A stretch of 64,000 bases of DNA, taken from assembly GCF_028858515.1 (NCBI RefSeq), contig NZ_JAPJZJ010000002.1, positions 434,001-498,000 on the forward strand, written 5' to 3'. Of this stretch, positions 15,146-23,362 are shown piece by piece. The DNA is from Aurantiacibacter sp. D1-12. Its GTDB lineage: Bacteria; Pseudomonadota; Alphaproteobacteria; Sphingomonadales; Sphingomonadaceae. Numbering within the stretch: position 1 is the stretch's first letter; each line of letters begins with the position of its first letter. A program made the translations under genes and the position numbers. The notes under the pieces are model-generated. The model was not told the origin of the DNA and ran no database searches. It was given only the letters and a program-made list of their open reading frames with translations.

Positions 15146-15163
15146 GTATCACCCATGTAATAC
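15146..15163 (-). promoter_or_regulatory. 18-bp imperfect palindrome upstream of lipoprotein gene
   Basis: Minus-strand sequence GTATTAC-ATGG-GTGATAC, 17 bases before the ATG at 15128. Both 7-base arms are identical to those at 2829-2846, and the A following the right arm is also shared. The position, immediately before the ribosome-binding site, suggests overlap with the transcription start or -10 region, so binding would most simply repress. Confidence 0.5.
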
Positions 15164-15247
15164 ACACGCATCAAATCCGCAATGACGTCCAACGAAAAAT
15201 GGCGACCAATTGGCCGCCATTCTTCTGTTCGGGCTGTCGAACCAGCT

Positions 15248-17308
15248 CTACTGACAGGCAAGACACTCATCGTAATCGGTGCTTTCGCCTGCAGCCAGCT
15301 CGAACTTCTGCGCATCGGCGGTGTTGTCCGCTTCCACACCGCCGGCGAAGCCTGCGCGCTGGACCGACTTCGAGCGCAGGTAGTAGAGCGACTTGATGCC
15401 CTTTTCCCATGCCTGGAAGTGCAGCATCATCAGGTCCCACTTGTCGACATCGGCGGGGATGAACAGGTTGAGGCTCTGTGCCTGATCGACATATTCGGCG
15501 CGGTCGGCGGCGAATTCGAGCAGCCAGCGCTGGTCGATTTCGAAGCTCGTCTTGAACGAAGCCTTTTCCTCGTCGGAAAGGAAGTCGAGGTGCTGGACCG
15601 AACCGTTCTTCTCGAGGATCGAGTTCCAGACGTTGGTCGAGTTCTTCGACTTCTTGTCGAGGATCTTTTCCAGATGCGGGTTCTTCACCACGAAGCTGCC
15701 CGATAGCGTCTTGTGGGTGTAGATGTTCGCCGGGATCGGCTCGATGCAGGCACTGGTGCCACCGCAGATGATCGAGATCGAGGCGGTCGGCGCGATTGCC
15801 ATCTTGCAGCTGAAGCGCTCCATCGCGCCCATTTCGGCTGCGTCGGGGCACGGCCCGCGTTCCTGTGCCAGCAGCATGCTCGCTTCGGAAGCCTTGGCCT
15901 GGATGTGCTTGAACATTTTCAGGTTCCACACCTTCGCCATCGAGCTTTCGAAACCGAGACCCTTGGACTGGAGGAAGGAGTGGAAGCCCATGACACCGAG
16001 ACCAACCGACCGTTCGCGATCGGCCGAGTACTTGGCGCGGGACATCTCGTCCGGTGCACGGTCGATATAGTCCTGCAGGACGTTGTCGAGGAAGCGCATG
16101 ACGTCTTCAATGAACTGCTTGTCGCCGTTCCACTCGTCCCACTTTTCAAGGTTGAGCGAGGAGAGGCAGCACACCGCCGTGCGGTCATTGCCGAGGTGGT
16201 CGACACCGGTTGGCAGGGTGATTTCCGAACACAGGTTGGAGGTCGAAACCTTGAGGCCGAGATCGCGGTGATGCTTGGGCATCATGCGGTTCACCGTGTC
16301 GGCGAAGACGATGTAGGGCTCACCCGTTGCAAGGCGCGTTTCGACCAGCTTCTGGAACAGCGAACGCGCATCGACTTCACCGCGCACACTGCCGTCCTTG
16401 GGAGACTTGAGCTCGAACTTCTCGCCCGCGCGCACGGCTTCCATGAACTCGTCGGTGATGAGTACGCCATGGTGCAGGTTCAGTGCCTTGCGGTTGAAGT
16501 CTCCGCTAGGCTTACGGATTTCGAGGAATTCCTCGATTTCCGGGTGGTGCACATCGATGTAGCAGGCAGCCGAGCCGCGGCGCAGCGAGCCCTGCGAAAT
16601 CGCCAGCGTGAGCGAGTCCATCACGCGCACGAACGGGATGATGCCGCTGGTCTTGCCGTTGAGGCCGACCGGTTCACCGATACCGCGCACATTGCCCCAG
16701 TAGGTGCCAATGCCGCCGCCCTTGGACGCTAGCCAGACATTCTCGTTCCATGTGCCGACGATGCCGTCGAGGCTGTCGGAAACCGAGTTCAGGTAGCAGC
16801 TGATAGGAAGGCCGCGCGTGGTGCCGCCGTTCGAGAGAACAGGCGTGGCGGGCATGAACCACAGGTTCGAAATGTAATCGTACAGGCGCTGGGCGTGCTC
16901 GGCATCGTCAGCGTAATAGTCCGCGACGCGCGCGAAGAGGTCCTGATACTTCTCGCCCGGGAGCAGGTAGCGGTCGGTCAGCGTTTCCTTGCCGAATTCG
17001 GTCAGGTTGGCATCGCGCGATTCGTCAATCTGCACGTCAAAACGGCGCGGCAGGATGCTCTTGGAATCATCCTTCGGCTTGGCCGCTTCGGTCACCGCAG
17101 CCTTGGCAGCTTCAGCCATGGCTTCAGCGGCGGCTTCTGCAACCAGCTCTTCCGATCCGGCGTCTTTCTTGTCCATGCTCACTGCTTTTGCCTCAGATTT
17201 TGTCTTGTTCTTCGGAGCCTTCTTTTCGGGTGCGGCCTTGTTCGGAGCATTGCTCGCGATCGTTTCGTCCAGTCCCATTGCCGCATCGTCTCCGTTTCGA
17301 AATTCCAT
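15248..17308 (-). CDS. nrdA: Ribonucleotide reductase class Ia, alpha subunit
   Basis: Catalytic subunit for reduction of ribonucleoside diphosphates, about 686 residues. Visible features: an Ala/Lys/Glu-rich disordered N-terminus (about 1-85) in place of a clear ATP-cone, the TPVLSNGGTTRGLPISCYLN segment with the first active-site Cys, NLCSEI with the radical Cys, and the C-terminal redox pair ECLACQ that exchanges with thioredoxin. Starts at 17332, 17308 and 17278 are all possible; 17308 (MEFRNGDDA) is the choice here. A LexA-type box is centred 72 bases upstream, suggesting induction by DNA damage. Confidence 0.95.
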   Translation of the reverse strand: MEFRNGDDAAMGLDETIASNAPNKAAPEKKAPKNKTKSEAKAVSMDKKDAGSEELVAEAAAEAMAEAAKAAVTEAAKPKDDSKSILPRRFDVQIDESRDANLTEFGKETLTDRYLLPGEKYQDLFARVADYYADDAEHAQRLYDYISNLWFMPATPVLSNGGTTRGLPISCYLNSVSDSLDGIVGTWNENVWLASKGGGIGTYWGNVRGIGEPVGLNGKTSGIIPFVRVMDSLTLAISQGSLRRGSAACYIDVHHPEIEEFLEIRKPSGDFNRKALNLHHGVLITDEFMEAVRAGEKFELKSPKDGSVRGEVDARSLFQKLVETRLATGEPYIVFADTVNRMMPKHHRDLGLKVSTSNLCSEITLPTGVDHLGNDRTAVCCLSSLNLEKWDEWNGDKQFIEDVMRFLDNVLQDYIDRAPDEMSRAKYSADRERSVGLGVMGFHSFLQSKGLGFESSMAKVWNLKMFKHIQAKASEASMLLAQERGPCPDAAEMGAMERFSCKMAIAPTASISIICGGTSACIEPIPANIYTHKTLSGSFVVKNPHLEKILDKKSKNSTNVWNSILEKNGSVQHLDFLSDEEKASFKTSFEIDQRWLLEFAADRAEYVDQAQSLNLFIPADVDKWDLMMLHFQAWEKGIKSLYYLRSKSVQRAGFAGGVEADNTADAQKFELAAGESTDYDECLACQ

Positions 17309-17939
17309 TGGCCCCGTATCCCGTCCTGTCATGGCCGACTTGCGGAATTTTCCCGCAGCCACCCTTGTTCTTGTTCTACTTGTGTTCGACTCGGGGAAGT
17401 GCCCCTTATGTAGTCCTTCACAAGCCCAATTCACACCCGCGCAGAGGCAATAATTTATCCCCCGCGCATCAACGTGTCGCCCACTGCCTGCTCCACAGCC
17501 GACCCGCCTGCTCCCCCGCAAATAAGCCGAATCCGGCCCCGTCGTGCGAATCCGCACGTTCGCGTTCAAAACAAGGTCTAGTAGGTTGCCCCGCAGTTGC
17601 GACCACAACCCATAGTGAATCAGACCGATTCCACACGCAAGAGGGTTAATGTCGATTTACCGCGCATGAGCACCCGATTTTGCTGGTGTGTTATAGACTC
17701 AATACGCCGCGACGCGTGGAGAATCCTTGGGTCGCGCGGAGCGCAAGGGGTAAAATCAATCTGCGGAAAAAAATCTGTGCAGTTTCACAATCGGGATTCA
17801 AAATGCCCGGCGCCTGAATCAAAAGAATCACAAGCTGAAATTTTCGTTCGAATTGTCCACCGCGCGGCTCCCAAGTCTGGACGCATTGGCCATTCGCGCT
17901 AAAGCTCCGTGCAAAACGCAAACCATAACGGGTGCCCTC
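17309..17939. other. 631-base intergenic region upstream of nrdA and of a small membrane gene
   Basis: This is the largest gap in the window. The nrdA-proximal part holds the LexA-type box and presumably the nrdA promoter. The middle (17560-17800) is comparatively AT-rich, with a run of seven A near 17767, and must contain the promoter of the 17940 gene. Six-frame reading gives only short frames without recognisable protein features. I saw no canonical pair of NrdR boxes and no riboswitch-like structure. Confidence 0.5.
17373..17387 (-). promoter_or_regulatory. LexA (SOS) box upstream of nrdA
   Basis: GTTC-TACTTGT-GTTC, an exact match to the alphaproteobacterial LexA consensus GTTC-N7-GTTC (GAAC-N7-GAAC on the nrdA strand). 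A third GTTC at 17367-17370 precedes it. It lies 64 bases before the chosen nrdA start, a normal operator distance. A chance match somewhere in 64 kb is quite possible, but its placement in a promoter of a DNA-precursor gene makes it credible. Confidence 0.55.
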
Positions 17940-18161
17940 ATGATTGCCTTCCTCAAAGCCATTCCCTTCGGAGCCTTGCTGGCCATTCTGGTTGCGCTGT
18001 TCATCGGGTCGGGCGGGGCGACAGGCGGGATCCTCAATGTCCACCGCGTGCCGGTGAACTTTCCCGAATACGGCATTGTCTTCAGCTTCTACTGGAGCTG
18101 GATGCTGTTCCTGGGCGGAACCTTCCTCGCTTTCGTCTTCATGCTGATGATGGGGGACTAG
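17940..18161 (+). CDS. Small two-helix membrane protein
   Basis: A 73-residue protein with membrane segments FGALLAILVALFIGSGGATG and SWMLFLGGTFLAFVFMLMMG around an exposed loop (LNVHRVPVNFPEYGIVF). No family recognised. The start at 17940 begins the hydrophobic segment directly; an upstream in-frame start at 17853 would add unlikely sequence. Its last 63 bases are duplicated, in decayed form, at 18800-18862. Confidence 0.6.
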   Translation: MIAFLKAIPFGALLAILVALFIGSGGATGGILNVHRVPVNFPEYGIVFSFYWSWMLFLGGTFLAFVFMLMMGD

Positions 18162-18290
18162 GATCACAGGTGGCAAGTCGTTGGTCGCTACCGCTTGTGT
18201 ATTAGTCGAGTAGATCACCCAAAGCCTCCGCGCTGGGGCATGGTCACGTAATCAGTCTGCATTGTGCGGACACAGCATTACGGATCTCTC

Positions 18291-18773
18291 ATGCGCTATA
18301 CGATTACGACACTTGCCCTTGCTGTCAGCAGCCCTGCCTTCGCACAGGAAGTCTCGCTACCCCAATCCGTCGAATGGGGCGCGAGTGCCGAAGCTGTTGA
18401 GGGGGCTCTGGAAGGCAAGTGTGCAGACGGGCTGACCGTTCGCGAGATCAGTCCGCCGTTTCTACCCAATGCGTCGGAGCAGGTCCAAATCGATTGCGCC
18501 GGTCTCGATCATTTCGGCGCGCCCCGCTTCGCCGAGTTCGTGATCGGCGATGACCGGCTGCAAATGGTGTGGGTGATGGTCGAGCCGGAAGAAGAGGATT
18601 CGGCCATCGCCGCCATGCGCGAAGCCTATGGCCAACCGTCAGCTGAAAGCGAATTGTTCATCGCCTTCGAGAGCCATCGCACCGCATGGCGCCACGAACC
18701 GGCCGAGTTTCTCTACTATTCGCCCGAGCTGAGCGAAGCCATGAGCGCCTGGTTCGCCTCGGCAGCGGGCTAG
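18291..18773 (+). CDS. Secreted protein of unknown function
   Basis: A 160-residue protein with a clear signal peptide, RYTITTLALAVSSPAFAQEV, cleaved after AFA. The mature part has two Cys (GKCADGL and QIDCAGL, possibly a disulfide), aromatic-rich HRTAWRHEPAEFLYYSPEL, and an acidic helix (EPEEEDSAIAAMREAYG). The overall layout resembles periplasmic proteins that compare an expected and an observed value, but no family was recognised. The start at 18291 is taken because it opens the signal peptide. Confidence 0.65.
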   Translation: MRYTITTLALAVSSPAFAQEVSLPQSVEWGASAEAVEGALEGKCADGLTVREISPPFLPNASEQVQIDCAGLDHFGAPRFAEFVIGDDRLQMVWVMVEPEEEDSAIAAMREAYGQPSAESELFIAFESHRTAWRHEPAEFLYYSPELSEAMSAWFASAAG

Positions 18774-18799
18774 GGCACCAGCACCGTGTCGGGTGGGCA

Positions 18800-18862
18800 G
18801 AGCTAGACGCTGTTCCTGGGCGGAACCTTCCTTGCTTTCGTCTTTATGCTGATGATGGGGGG
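18800..18862 (+). pseudogene. Decayed duplicate of the 3' end of the small membrane gene at 17940
   Basis: 63 bases here match 18095-18157 at 59 positions. In the parental frame the copy has TGG changed to TAG (a stop), ATG to ACG, and two silent changes (CTC to CTT, TTC to TTT); the parental stop codon is lost. Only the C-terminal 20 codons are present, so this is a remnant. Just upstream, GGCACCAGCACCGT also matches the 3' end of nadB (near 19236), hinting that the fragment was moved together with nadB-proximal DNA. Confidence 0.75.
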
Positions 18863-18874
18863 ATTGAGGGGCGC

Positions 18875-19234
18875 TTACCGCGCGCGCCAAGCCAACCACG
18901 TTGCGCATGCCAAGATTGGCAGTCCCACCAAATCGGCTATAGCGATGGTGCGCAGAGACACCGGCGCACCGGCTTGCCAGTAAATCACAAGGAACGAGAC
19001 GACGCTGATTGAAACAGCGATGCTGGCCAGTTTGCGCACAGCAGGGTCGATGGCTGCCCAAAGCGCAACAACGAACACCACCAGAAACAGTGCCGCACGG
19101 TGATGAAGCAAAGCGAACACCGGCCCGCCTGCATCGACGCCGTAGAGCTGAGAGATCAGAGAGGGCCGGAGCAAGGCAAATGCCGGAACCACGTGAAGCA
19201 GGGCCAAAAGCGCCCAGAGCACACGTTCAATCAT
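18875..19234 (-). CDS. Four-helix membrane protein
   Basis: A 119-residue hydrophobic protein with about four membrane segments: VLWALLALLHVVPAFALL, HHRAALFLVVFVVALWAAI, LASIAVSISVVSFLVIYW and IADLVGLPILACATWLAW. No catalytic motif; resembles phosphopantetheine-adenylyltransferase-like small membrane proteins annotated as hypothetical in sphingomonads. The start overlaps the nadB stop as ATGA, so it is translationally coupled to nadB and is the last gene of the ABC-nadB operon. Confidence 0.65.
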   Translation of the reverse strand: MIERVLWALLALLHVVPAFALLRPSLISQLYGVDAGGPVFALLHHRAALFLVVFVVALWAAIDPAVRKLASIAVSISVVSFLVIYWQAGAPVSLRTIAIADLVGLPILACATWLAWRAR

Positions 19235-20808
19235 GGCACCAGCACCGTATCGATCGGCGCTTCGTCCATCTCAGGGTAGTCCAAGATAAAGTGCAGACCG
19301 CGGCTTTCGTGGCGCTTCAATGCGCTTTGCACGATCAGGTCGGCGCACTGGTGCAGGTTGCGCAGTTCGATAAGGTCGGTGGTCACGCGGAAGTGGCCGT
19401 AATAGTCCTCGATCTCCTCACCAAGTAGCGCGATGCGGTTGCCTGCGCGTTCGAGTCGCTTGGTCGTGCGCACGATGCCGACATAGTTCCACATCATGCG
19501 GCGGATCTCGGTCCAGTTCTGCTTGATAACTACTTCCTCGTCGGAATCGGTCACGCGGCTTTCGTCCCACGGCTTGATCGCGGGGGGCGCTTCGAAGCTG
19601 TCCCAGTGCGCAAGGATGTCTTTCGCTGCTGCTTCGCCGAACACAAAGCATTCGAGCAGTGAATTGGAAGCAAGGCGGTTGGCGCCGTGCAGTCCGCTCT
19701 CAGTCACCTCGCCCGCAGCATAGAGACCGGGCAGATCGGTGCGGCCATTCAGGTCAATCACCACCCCGCCGCAGGTGTAATGCTGTGCAGGCACGACGGG
19801 GATCGGACCTTTGGTCATATCAATGCCCAGGCCCATCAGCTTTTCGTGAATGGTCGGGAAGTGTTCCTTCACGAATTCGGGAGGCTGGTGGCTGATATCG
19901 AGATGGACGTAGTCGAGGCCGTAGCGCTTGATCTGGTCATCGATGGCGCGGGCGACCACGTCGCGCGGGGCAAGCTCCATCCGCTCCTTGTCGTAATCCT
20001 CCATAAAGCGGTGGCCGGTTTCAGGATGGTAGAGCCGTCCGCCCTCACCGCGCACCGCCTCTGTTATGAGGAAGTTTTTGACCTCCAGATTGTAGAGGCA
20101 GGTTGGGTGGAACTGCATCATTTCCATGTTGGACACGCGCGCGCCCGCTCGCCAGGCCATGGCGATGCCATCACCCGTCGCGCCGCGTGGAGCGGTGGAG
20201 AACTGGTACACTCGGCCCGCGCCGCCCGCCGCCAGGACCGTAGCCTTGGCGGTGTGAGCGACGACTTCGCCGCTGGCCTCGTCCAGCGCATAGGCGCCCC
20301 ATACGCGGCCCGAGCCTGAATACTTTTCCGCATGACGTCCGGTGATCAGGTCAATGCAGCTCTGGTGCGGCAGCAGGGTGATGTTGGGATTTTCCTCTGC
20401 CGCCTTGAGCAGCGCGGCCTGCACCGCCCAGCCCGTGGCATCGTTCACATGCACGATGCGGCGATGCGAGTGTCCGCCCTCGCGCGTCAAATGCAAGTCA
20501 CCTGCATCCCGGTTAAACGGCACGCCCAGCTCGCACAGCCGGTCAATCGCACGCGGCGCGCCTTCGATCACGAACTCGACCGTCTCGCGATCATTCAGCC
20601 CCGCACCCGCCACCATCGTATCGCGGACGTGGTTGTCAAAAGTATCCCCCGCATCGAGCACGGCGGCGATCCCGCCTTGCGCCCAGGCGGTGGAGCCGCT
20701 GTTGAGCTTGCCCTTGGCGAGCACCAGCACCTTGCCCTTCTCAGCAAGCGTAAGCGCCGCAGTCAGCCCCGCCGCGCCCGAGCCGATGATGAGGACGTCA
20801 TGCTCCAT
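19231..20808 (-). CDS. nadB: L-aspartate oxidase
   Basis: FAD enzyme that oxidises L-aspartate to iminoaspartate, first step of de novo NAD synthesis. 525 residues. The dinucleotide-binding motif GSGAAG sits at 9-14, followed by GSTAWAQGGIAAVL; the active-site region includes TREGGHSHRRIVH, QFHPTCLY, TEAVRGEGG and HYTCGGVVID, and the C-terminus has AAGEVTESGLHGANRLASNS. All are typical of NadB rather than of the related succinate dehydrogenase. nadA and nadC are not in the window. Both ends overlap neighbours by four bases (ATGA). Confidence 0.95.
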   Translation of the reverse strand: MEHDVLIIGSGAAGLTAALTLAEKGKVLVLAKGKLNSGSTAWAQGGIAAVLDAGDTFDNHVRDTMVAGAGLNDRETVEFVIEGAPRAIDRLCELGVPFNRDAGDLHLTREGGHSHRRIVHVNDATGWAVQAALLKAAEENPNITLLPHQSCIDLITGRHAEKYSGSGRVWGAYALDEASGEVVAHTAKATVLAAGGAGRVYQFSTAPRGATGDGIAMAWRAGARVSNMEMMQFHPTCLYNLEVKNFLITEAVRGEGGRLYHPETGHRFMEDYDKERMELAPRDVVARAIDDQIKRYGLDYVHLDISHQPPEFVKEHFPTIHEKLMGLGIDMTKGPIPVVPAQHYTCGGVVIDLNGRTDLPGLYAAGEVTESGLHGANRLASNSLLECFVFGEAAAKDILAHWDSFEAPPAIKPWDESRVTDSDEEVVIKQNWTEIRRMMWNYVGIVRTTKRLERAGNRIALLGEEIEDYYGHFRVTTDLIELRNLHQCADLIVQSALKRHESRGLHFILDYPEMDEAPIDTVLVP

Positions 20809-21752
20809 CAGGCTGAGACTTCCGATGGCGCGGTCAGCTGCACGAAGACATCCTCAAGGTCCGCTTCGCGCGTGGTCACGTCCTCGATGGCGTAGCCGTG
20901 CTCCTGCACTTTCGCGAGCACCTGCCCGGCACTGGTGCAGCCTTTGTCATAGGTCATTTCGAGCACGCGCGGCTCGACCACTTCGGAGCGAACGATGCAT
21001 TCGTCGATAATCGGACCGGCGAGATCCTTGTCGACGCTCACGCGCACGATCTTCTCGCCCATCATGCCGACCAGTTCGCGGGTCGGCTTGTTGGCGATGC
21101 ATTCGCCGTGGTTGATGATGGCGATGCGCTCGCACAGCTCCTCGGCTTCTTCGAGGTAATGCGTGGTGAGAACCACTGTCACGCCTTCTGCGTTGAGCTC
21201 GCTCACCAGCTCCCACAGCTGCTTGCGCAGTTCCACATCGACACCGGCGGTTGGCTCATCAAGCACCAGAATCGGCGGCGAGTGGACCATCGCCTTTGCA
21301 ATAAGCAGCCGCCGCTTCATCCCGCCCGAGAGCGTGCGGGCATAGGCATCGCGCTTGTCTTCCAGCCGCACGGCCTTGAGCAGTTCTTCAGAGCGCCGCA
21401 GCGCTTTCGCGACGCCGTACATGCCGCTCTGGTTCTCCAGCACCTCGAACGGGGTGAAGAACGGATCGAACACGATTTCCTGCGGGACGATGCCGATATT
21501 GAGCTTTGCATTGCGATGGTCAGCATCGATATCGTGGCCCCAGATCTTCACGCTGCCGCCGGTCTTGTTGACCAGCCCCGCCATGATGTTGATCAGCGTC
21601 GATTTACCCGCCCCATTTGGGCCGAGCAGACCGAACACCTGACCCTGCGGCACATCAAAGCTGACGCCTTTCAACGCATGCTTGGGCGGAGACTTCTTGG
21701 TCCCGGCATAGGTCTTTTGCAGATCGCGGATTTCAATGGCGGCTTCAGTCAT
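20808..21752 (-). CDS. ABC-2 type transporter ATP-binding protein
   Basis: A 314-residue ATPase with all canonical motifs: Walker A GLLGPNGAGKST, Q-loop IVPQEIVFDPFF, signature TLSGGMKRRLLIAKAM, Walker B ILVLDEPTAGVD and the H-loop VLTTHYLEEAEEL. The C-terminal 90 residues, ending EADLEDVFVQLTAP, are typical of exporters such as YadG or NatA. The expected permease is not adjacent: the next gene is nadB, joined by an ATGA overlap, and upstream is a divergent zinc-finger gene. The partner may be encoded elsewhere, so substrate is unknown. Confidence 0.9.
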   Translation of the reverse strand: MTEAAIEIRDLQKTYAGTKKSPPKHALKGVSFDVPQGQVFGLLGPNGAGKSTLINIMAGLVNKTGGSVKIWGHDIDADHRNAKLNIGIVPQEIVFDPFFTPFEVLENQSGMYGVAKALRRSEELLKAVRLEDKRDAYARTLSGGMKRRLLIAKAMVHSPPILVLDEPTAGVDVELRKQLWELVSELNAEGVTVVLTTHYLEEAEELCERIAIINHGECIANKPTRELVGMMGEKIVRVSVDKDLAGPIIDECIVRSEVVEPRVLEMTYDKGCTSAGQVLAKVQEHGYAIEDVTTREADLEDVFVQLTAPSEVSA

Positions 21753-21808
21753 ACGGCGTGCTCTTTGGGGCTTTTCGCCTGCGACGTAAAGCGATAGAGG
21801 CTGTCCTC

Positions 21809-22039
21809 ATGAGCAATGCACCCGAAACTACTATCGTTGATACTCCCCGCGTCTGGTGCGATGGCGCCGGAGACATTCGCGGCGGCGAGAACTACAGGCC
21901 CGCCAGCCTCGGCCATCCGCGCGTGTGGATGCAGATCGACGAAAAGGGCTATGTCGATTGCGGCTATTGCGACCGGCGCTTTGTGCTTGAAGGCGGACCT
22001 GCCGACGATGGCAATGTGCCGGATGCTGCGGCCGGGTAA
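21809..22039 (+). CDS. zf-CHCC zinc-finger protein
   Basis: A 76-residue protein with the CHCC zinc-binding pattern: TPRVWCDG, LGHPRVWMQI and GYVDCGYCDRRFVLE supply Cys, His, Cys, Cys. This is the bacterial zf-CHCC family, homologous to the NDUFS6 accessory subunit of mitochondrial complex I, commonly found in alphaproteobacteria. The start at 21809 gives the family-typical length. Divergent from the ABC-ATPase gene. Confidence 0.85.
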   Translation: MSNAPETTIVDTPRVWCDGAGDIRGGENYRPASLGHPRVWMQIDEKGYVDCGYCDRRFVLEGGPADDGNVPDAAAG

Positions 22040-22137
22040 CCGCTTCTCCGGCGCGAACGAATATCATGAAGACCGCCTGCAATCTCAAGAGTCAGGCTAG
22101 GTTCAGTGGTATTGTGTAACGTGGTAAGCCTTGGAGA

Positions 22138-22560
22138 ATGACTATGAAGCACATGTTGAAAGTCACAGCCGCCGGTCTCGCACTGGCTCTATCCGCTCCT
22201 GCTGCCGCGCAAGACCGCGATTATGGCGAGCGTTCCGATGCCGCTTTTGCCGAAGTGGTGGACGGCTATGAAGTCTCGGGCGAAGCCGAAAGCTGCATCA
22301 GCGTTTTCAATTCCAACCGTTTGCGCGTGGTCGACCATGTCGGCCTGACCTACCGCCGCGGTAACACGCTGTGGGTGGCTCGCGCCAGCAATCCGGACAG
22401 TCTGGGCGTATGGGATGTTCCGATCATCCAGCGTTACGGCAGCCAGTTGTGCCGCCACGATGTGACGCGCACGATTGACCGCAGTACGGGCATCTTTTCC
22501 GGCGTTCTGTTCCTTGAAGACTGGGTACCTTATACCGAGGTTGAAGAAGCGGACGGCTAA
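22138..22560 (+). CDS. Secreted protein, possibly DUF6491
   Basis: A 140-residue protein with a signal peptide (KHMLKVTAAGLALALSAPAA, cleavage before QDRDYG). The mature part has CISVFNSNRLRVVDHVGLTY, NTLWVARASN and QRYGSQLCRHDVTRTIDR, with two Cys about 60 apart; this order (Cys, nonpolar strand, 'LC..D') recalls the DUF6491 family of periplasmic proteins. GGAGA precedes the ATG at 22138; the next ATG at 22144 is also possible. Function unknown. Confidence 0.65.
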   Translation: MTMKHMLKVTAAGLALALSAPAAAQDRDYGERSDAAFAEVVDGYEVSGEAESCISVFNSNRLRVVDHVGLTYRRGNTLWVARASNPDSLGVWDVPIIQRYGSQLCRHDVTRTIDRSTGIFSGVLFLEDWVPYTEVEEADG

Positions 22561-22570
22561 GCGCCGCTGA

Positions 22571-23362
22571 TCACCCGCCTTTGGGCTTGACCAGTTTGGC
22601 GGGGCGCATGCGCTGTGCCTCGGCAAACAGGCCGTAGGTCTTGTTGACGTAATTCGACACGTCGGTGATCGAATTGACGTAGCTTTCCAGCTCCTCGGTC
22701 ATTTCCTGTTCGACCAGCCGTACACGCGCCGAAGGGTTTTCCGTTTCGAACGAGACGTAGAACCACGGCTCGCCACGCTTCAGCACCAGCGGCTTGGAAA
22801 TGTCATACCATTCAAACGCCCAAGCGAGCGGCCTTGGCCAGATATGGATCGGAAAACGTCCGCCCATCTGCACGCCGGGGCGCGGCGTAGGAAAGTAATG
22901 CAGGTACGGCGCGGTCTGCACCACGTAGCACGGACTGTCCGCCACGAAGACGTAGGGCGCGGTAAACTGCACAATCGGGCGGTTGGGATCGCGCCATTCA
23001 TTCGGCGGCTGGACGATAAACAGGTTGGCGCGGCCTTGCGGGCGCATACCCGACTGCTCGCCATCGGCATCGGTCAGCTGGATCTGGCCCTGCGCGTTCT
23101 TTTCAAACTTCAGCGTCAGATCGACGGGGCACGGCACCACGAAATGGCGCCGGTCAAAGTCCACCGCTGCGGGGCAGGCCTGGATGCTCTTGGCGGAGGC
23201 CGCTTTGGGGTCAGACCGGCTGAAGGTCTTGGGCGGCGCCCAGATGGAATCACCCGCACCCGGCCAGCGCACCGTCCAGCCGACAGTTTCCGTGCGCGGT
23301 TTGCCCCGCGTTTCAGCCTCGTCCGCGCCTGCATCTTCGGCAAAATAGTCATCCCAGCTCAT
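22571..23362 (-). CDS. Conserved hypothetical protein, no domain recognised
   Basis: A 263-residue soluble protein without signal peptide or membrane segment. Recognisable stretches include VDFDRRHFVVPCPVDLTLKF, RPIVQFTAPYVFVADSPCYV, MGGRFPIHIWPRPLAWAFEW and a C-terminal YVNSITDVSNYVNKTYGLFA. It is rich in Pro, Trp and aromatic residues and looks like an intact, conserved protein, but I cannot name its family. The ATG at 23362 overlaps the stop of the truncated endonuclease III copy upstream (ATGA), a relic of an operon in which a full nth gene once preceded it. Confidence 0.6.
   Translation of the reverse strand: MSWDDYFAEDAGADEAETRGKPRTETVGWTVRWPGAGDSIWAPPKTFSRSDPKAASAKSIQACPAAVDFDRRHFVVPCPVDLTLKFEKNAQGQIQLTDADGEQSGMRPQGRANLFIVQPPNEWRDPNRPIVQFTAPYVFVADSPCYVVQTAPYLHYFPTPRPGVQMGGRFPIHIWPRPLAWAFEWYDISKPLVLKRGEPWFYVSFETENPSARVRLVEQEMTEELESYVNSITDVSNYVNKTYGLFAEAQRMRPAKLVKPKGG

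Noticed and set aside
17309-17939. NrdR boxes or a riboswitch before nrdA
   Set aside because: No pair of ACACwATATwGTGT-like sites and no conserved riboswitch pattern could be found by eye.
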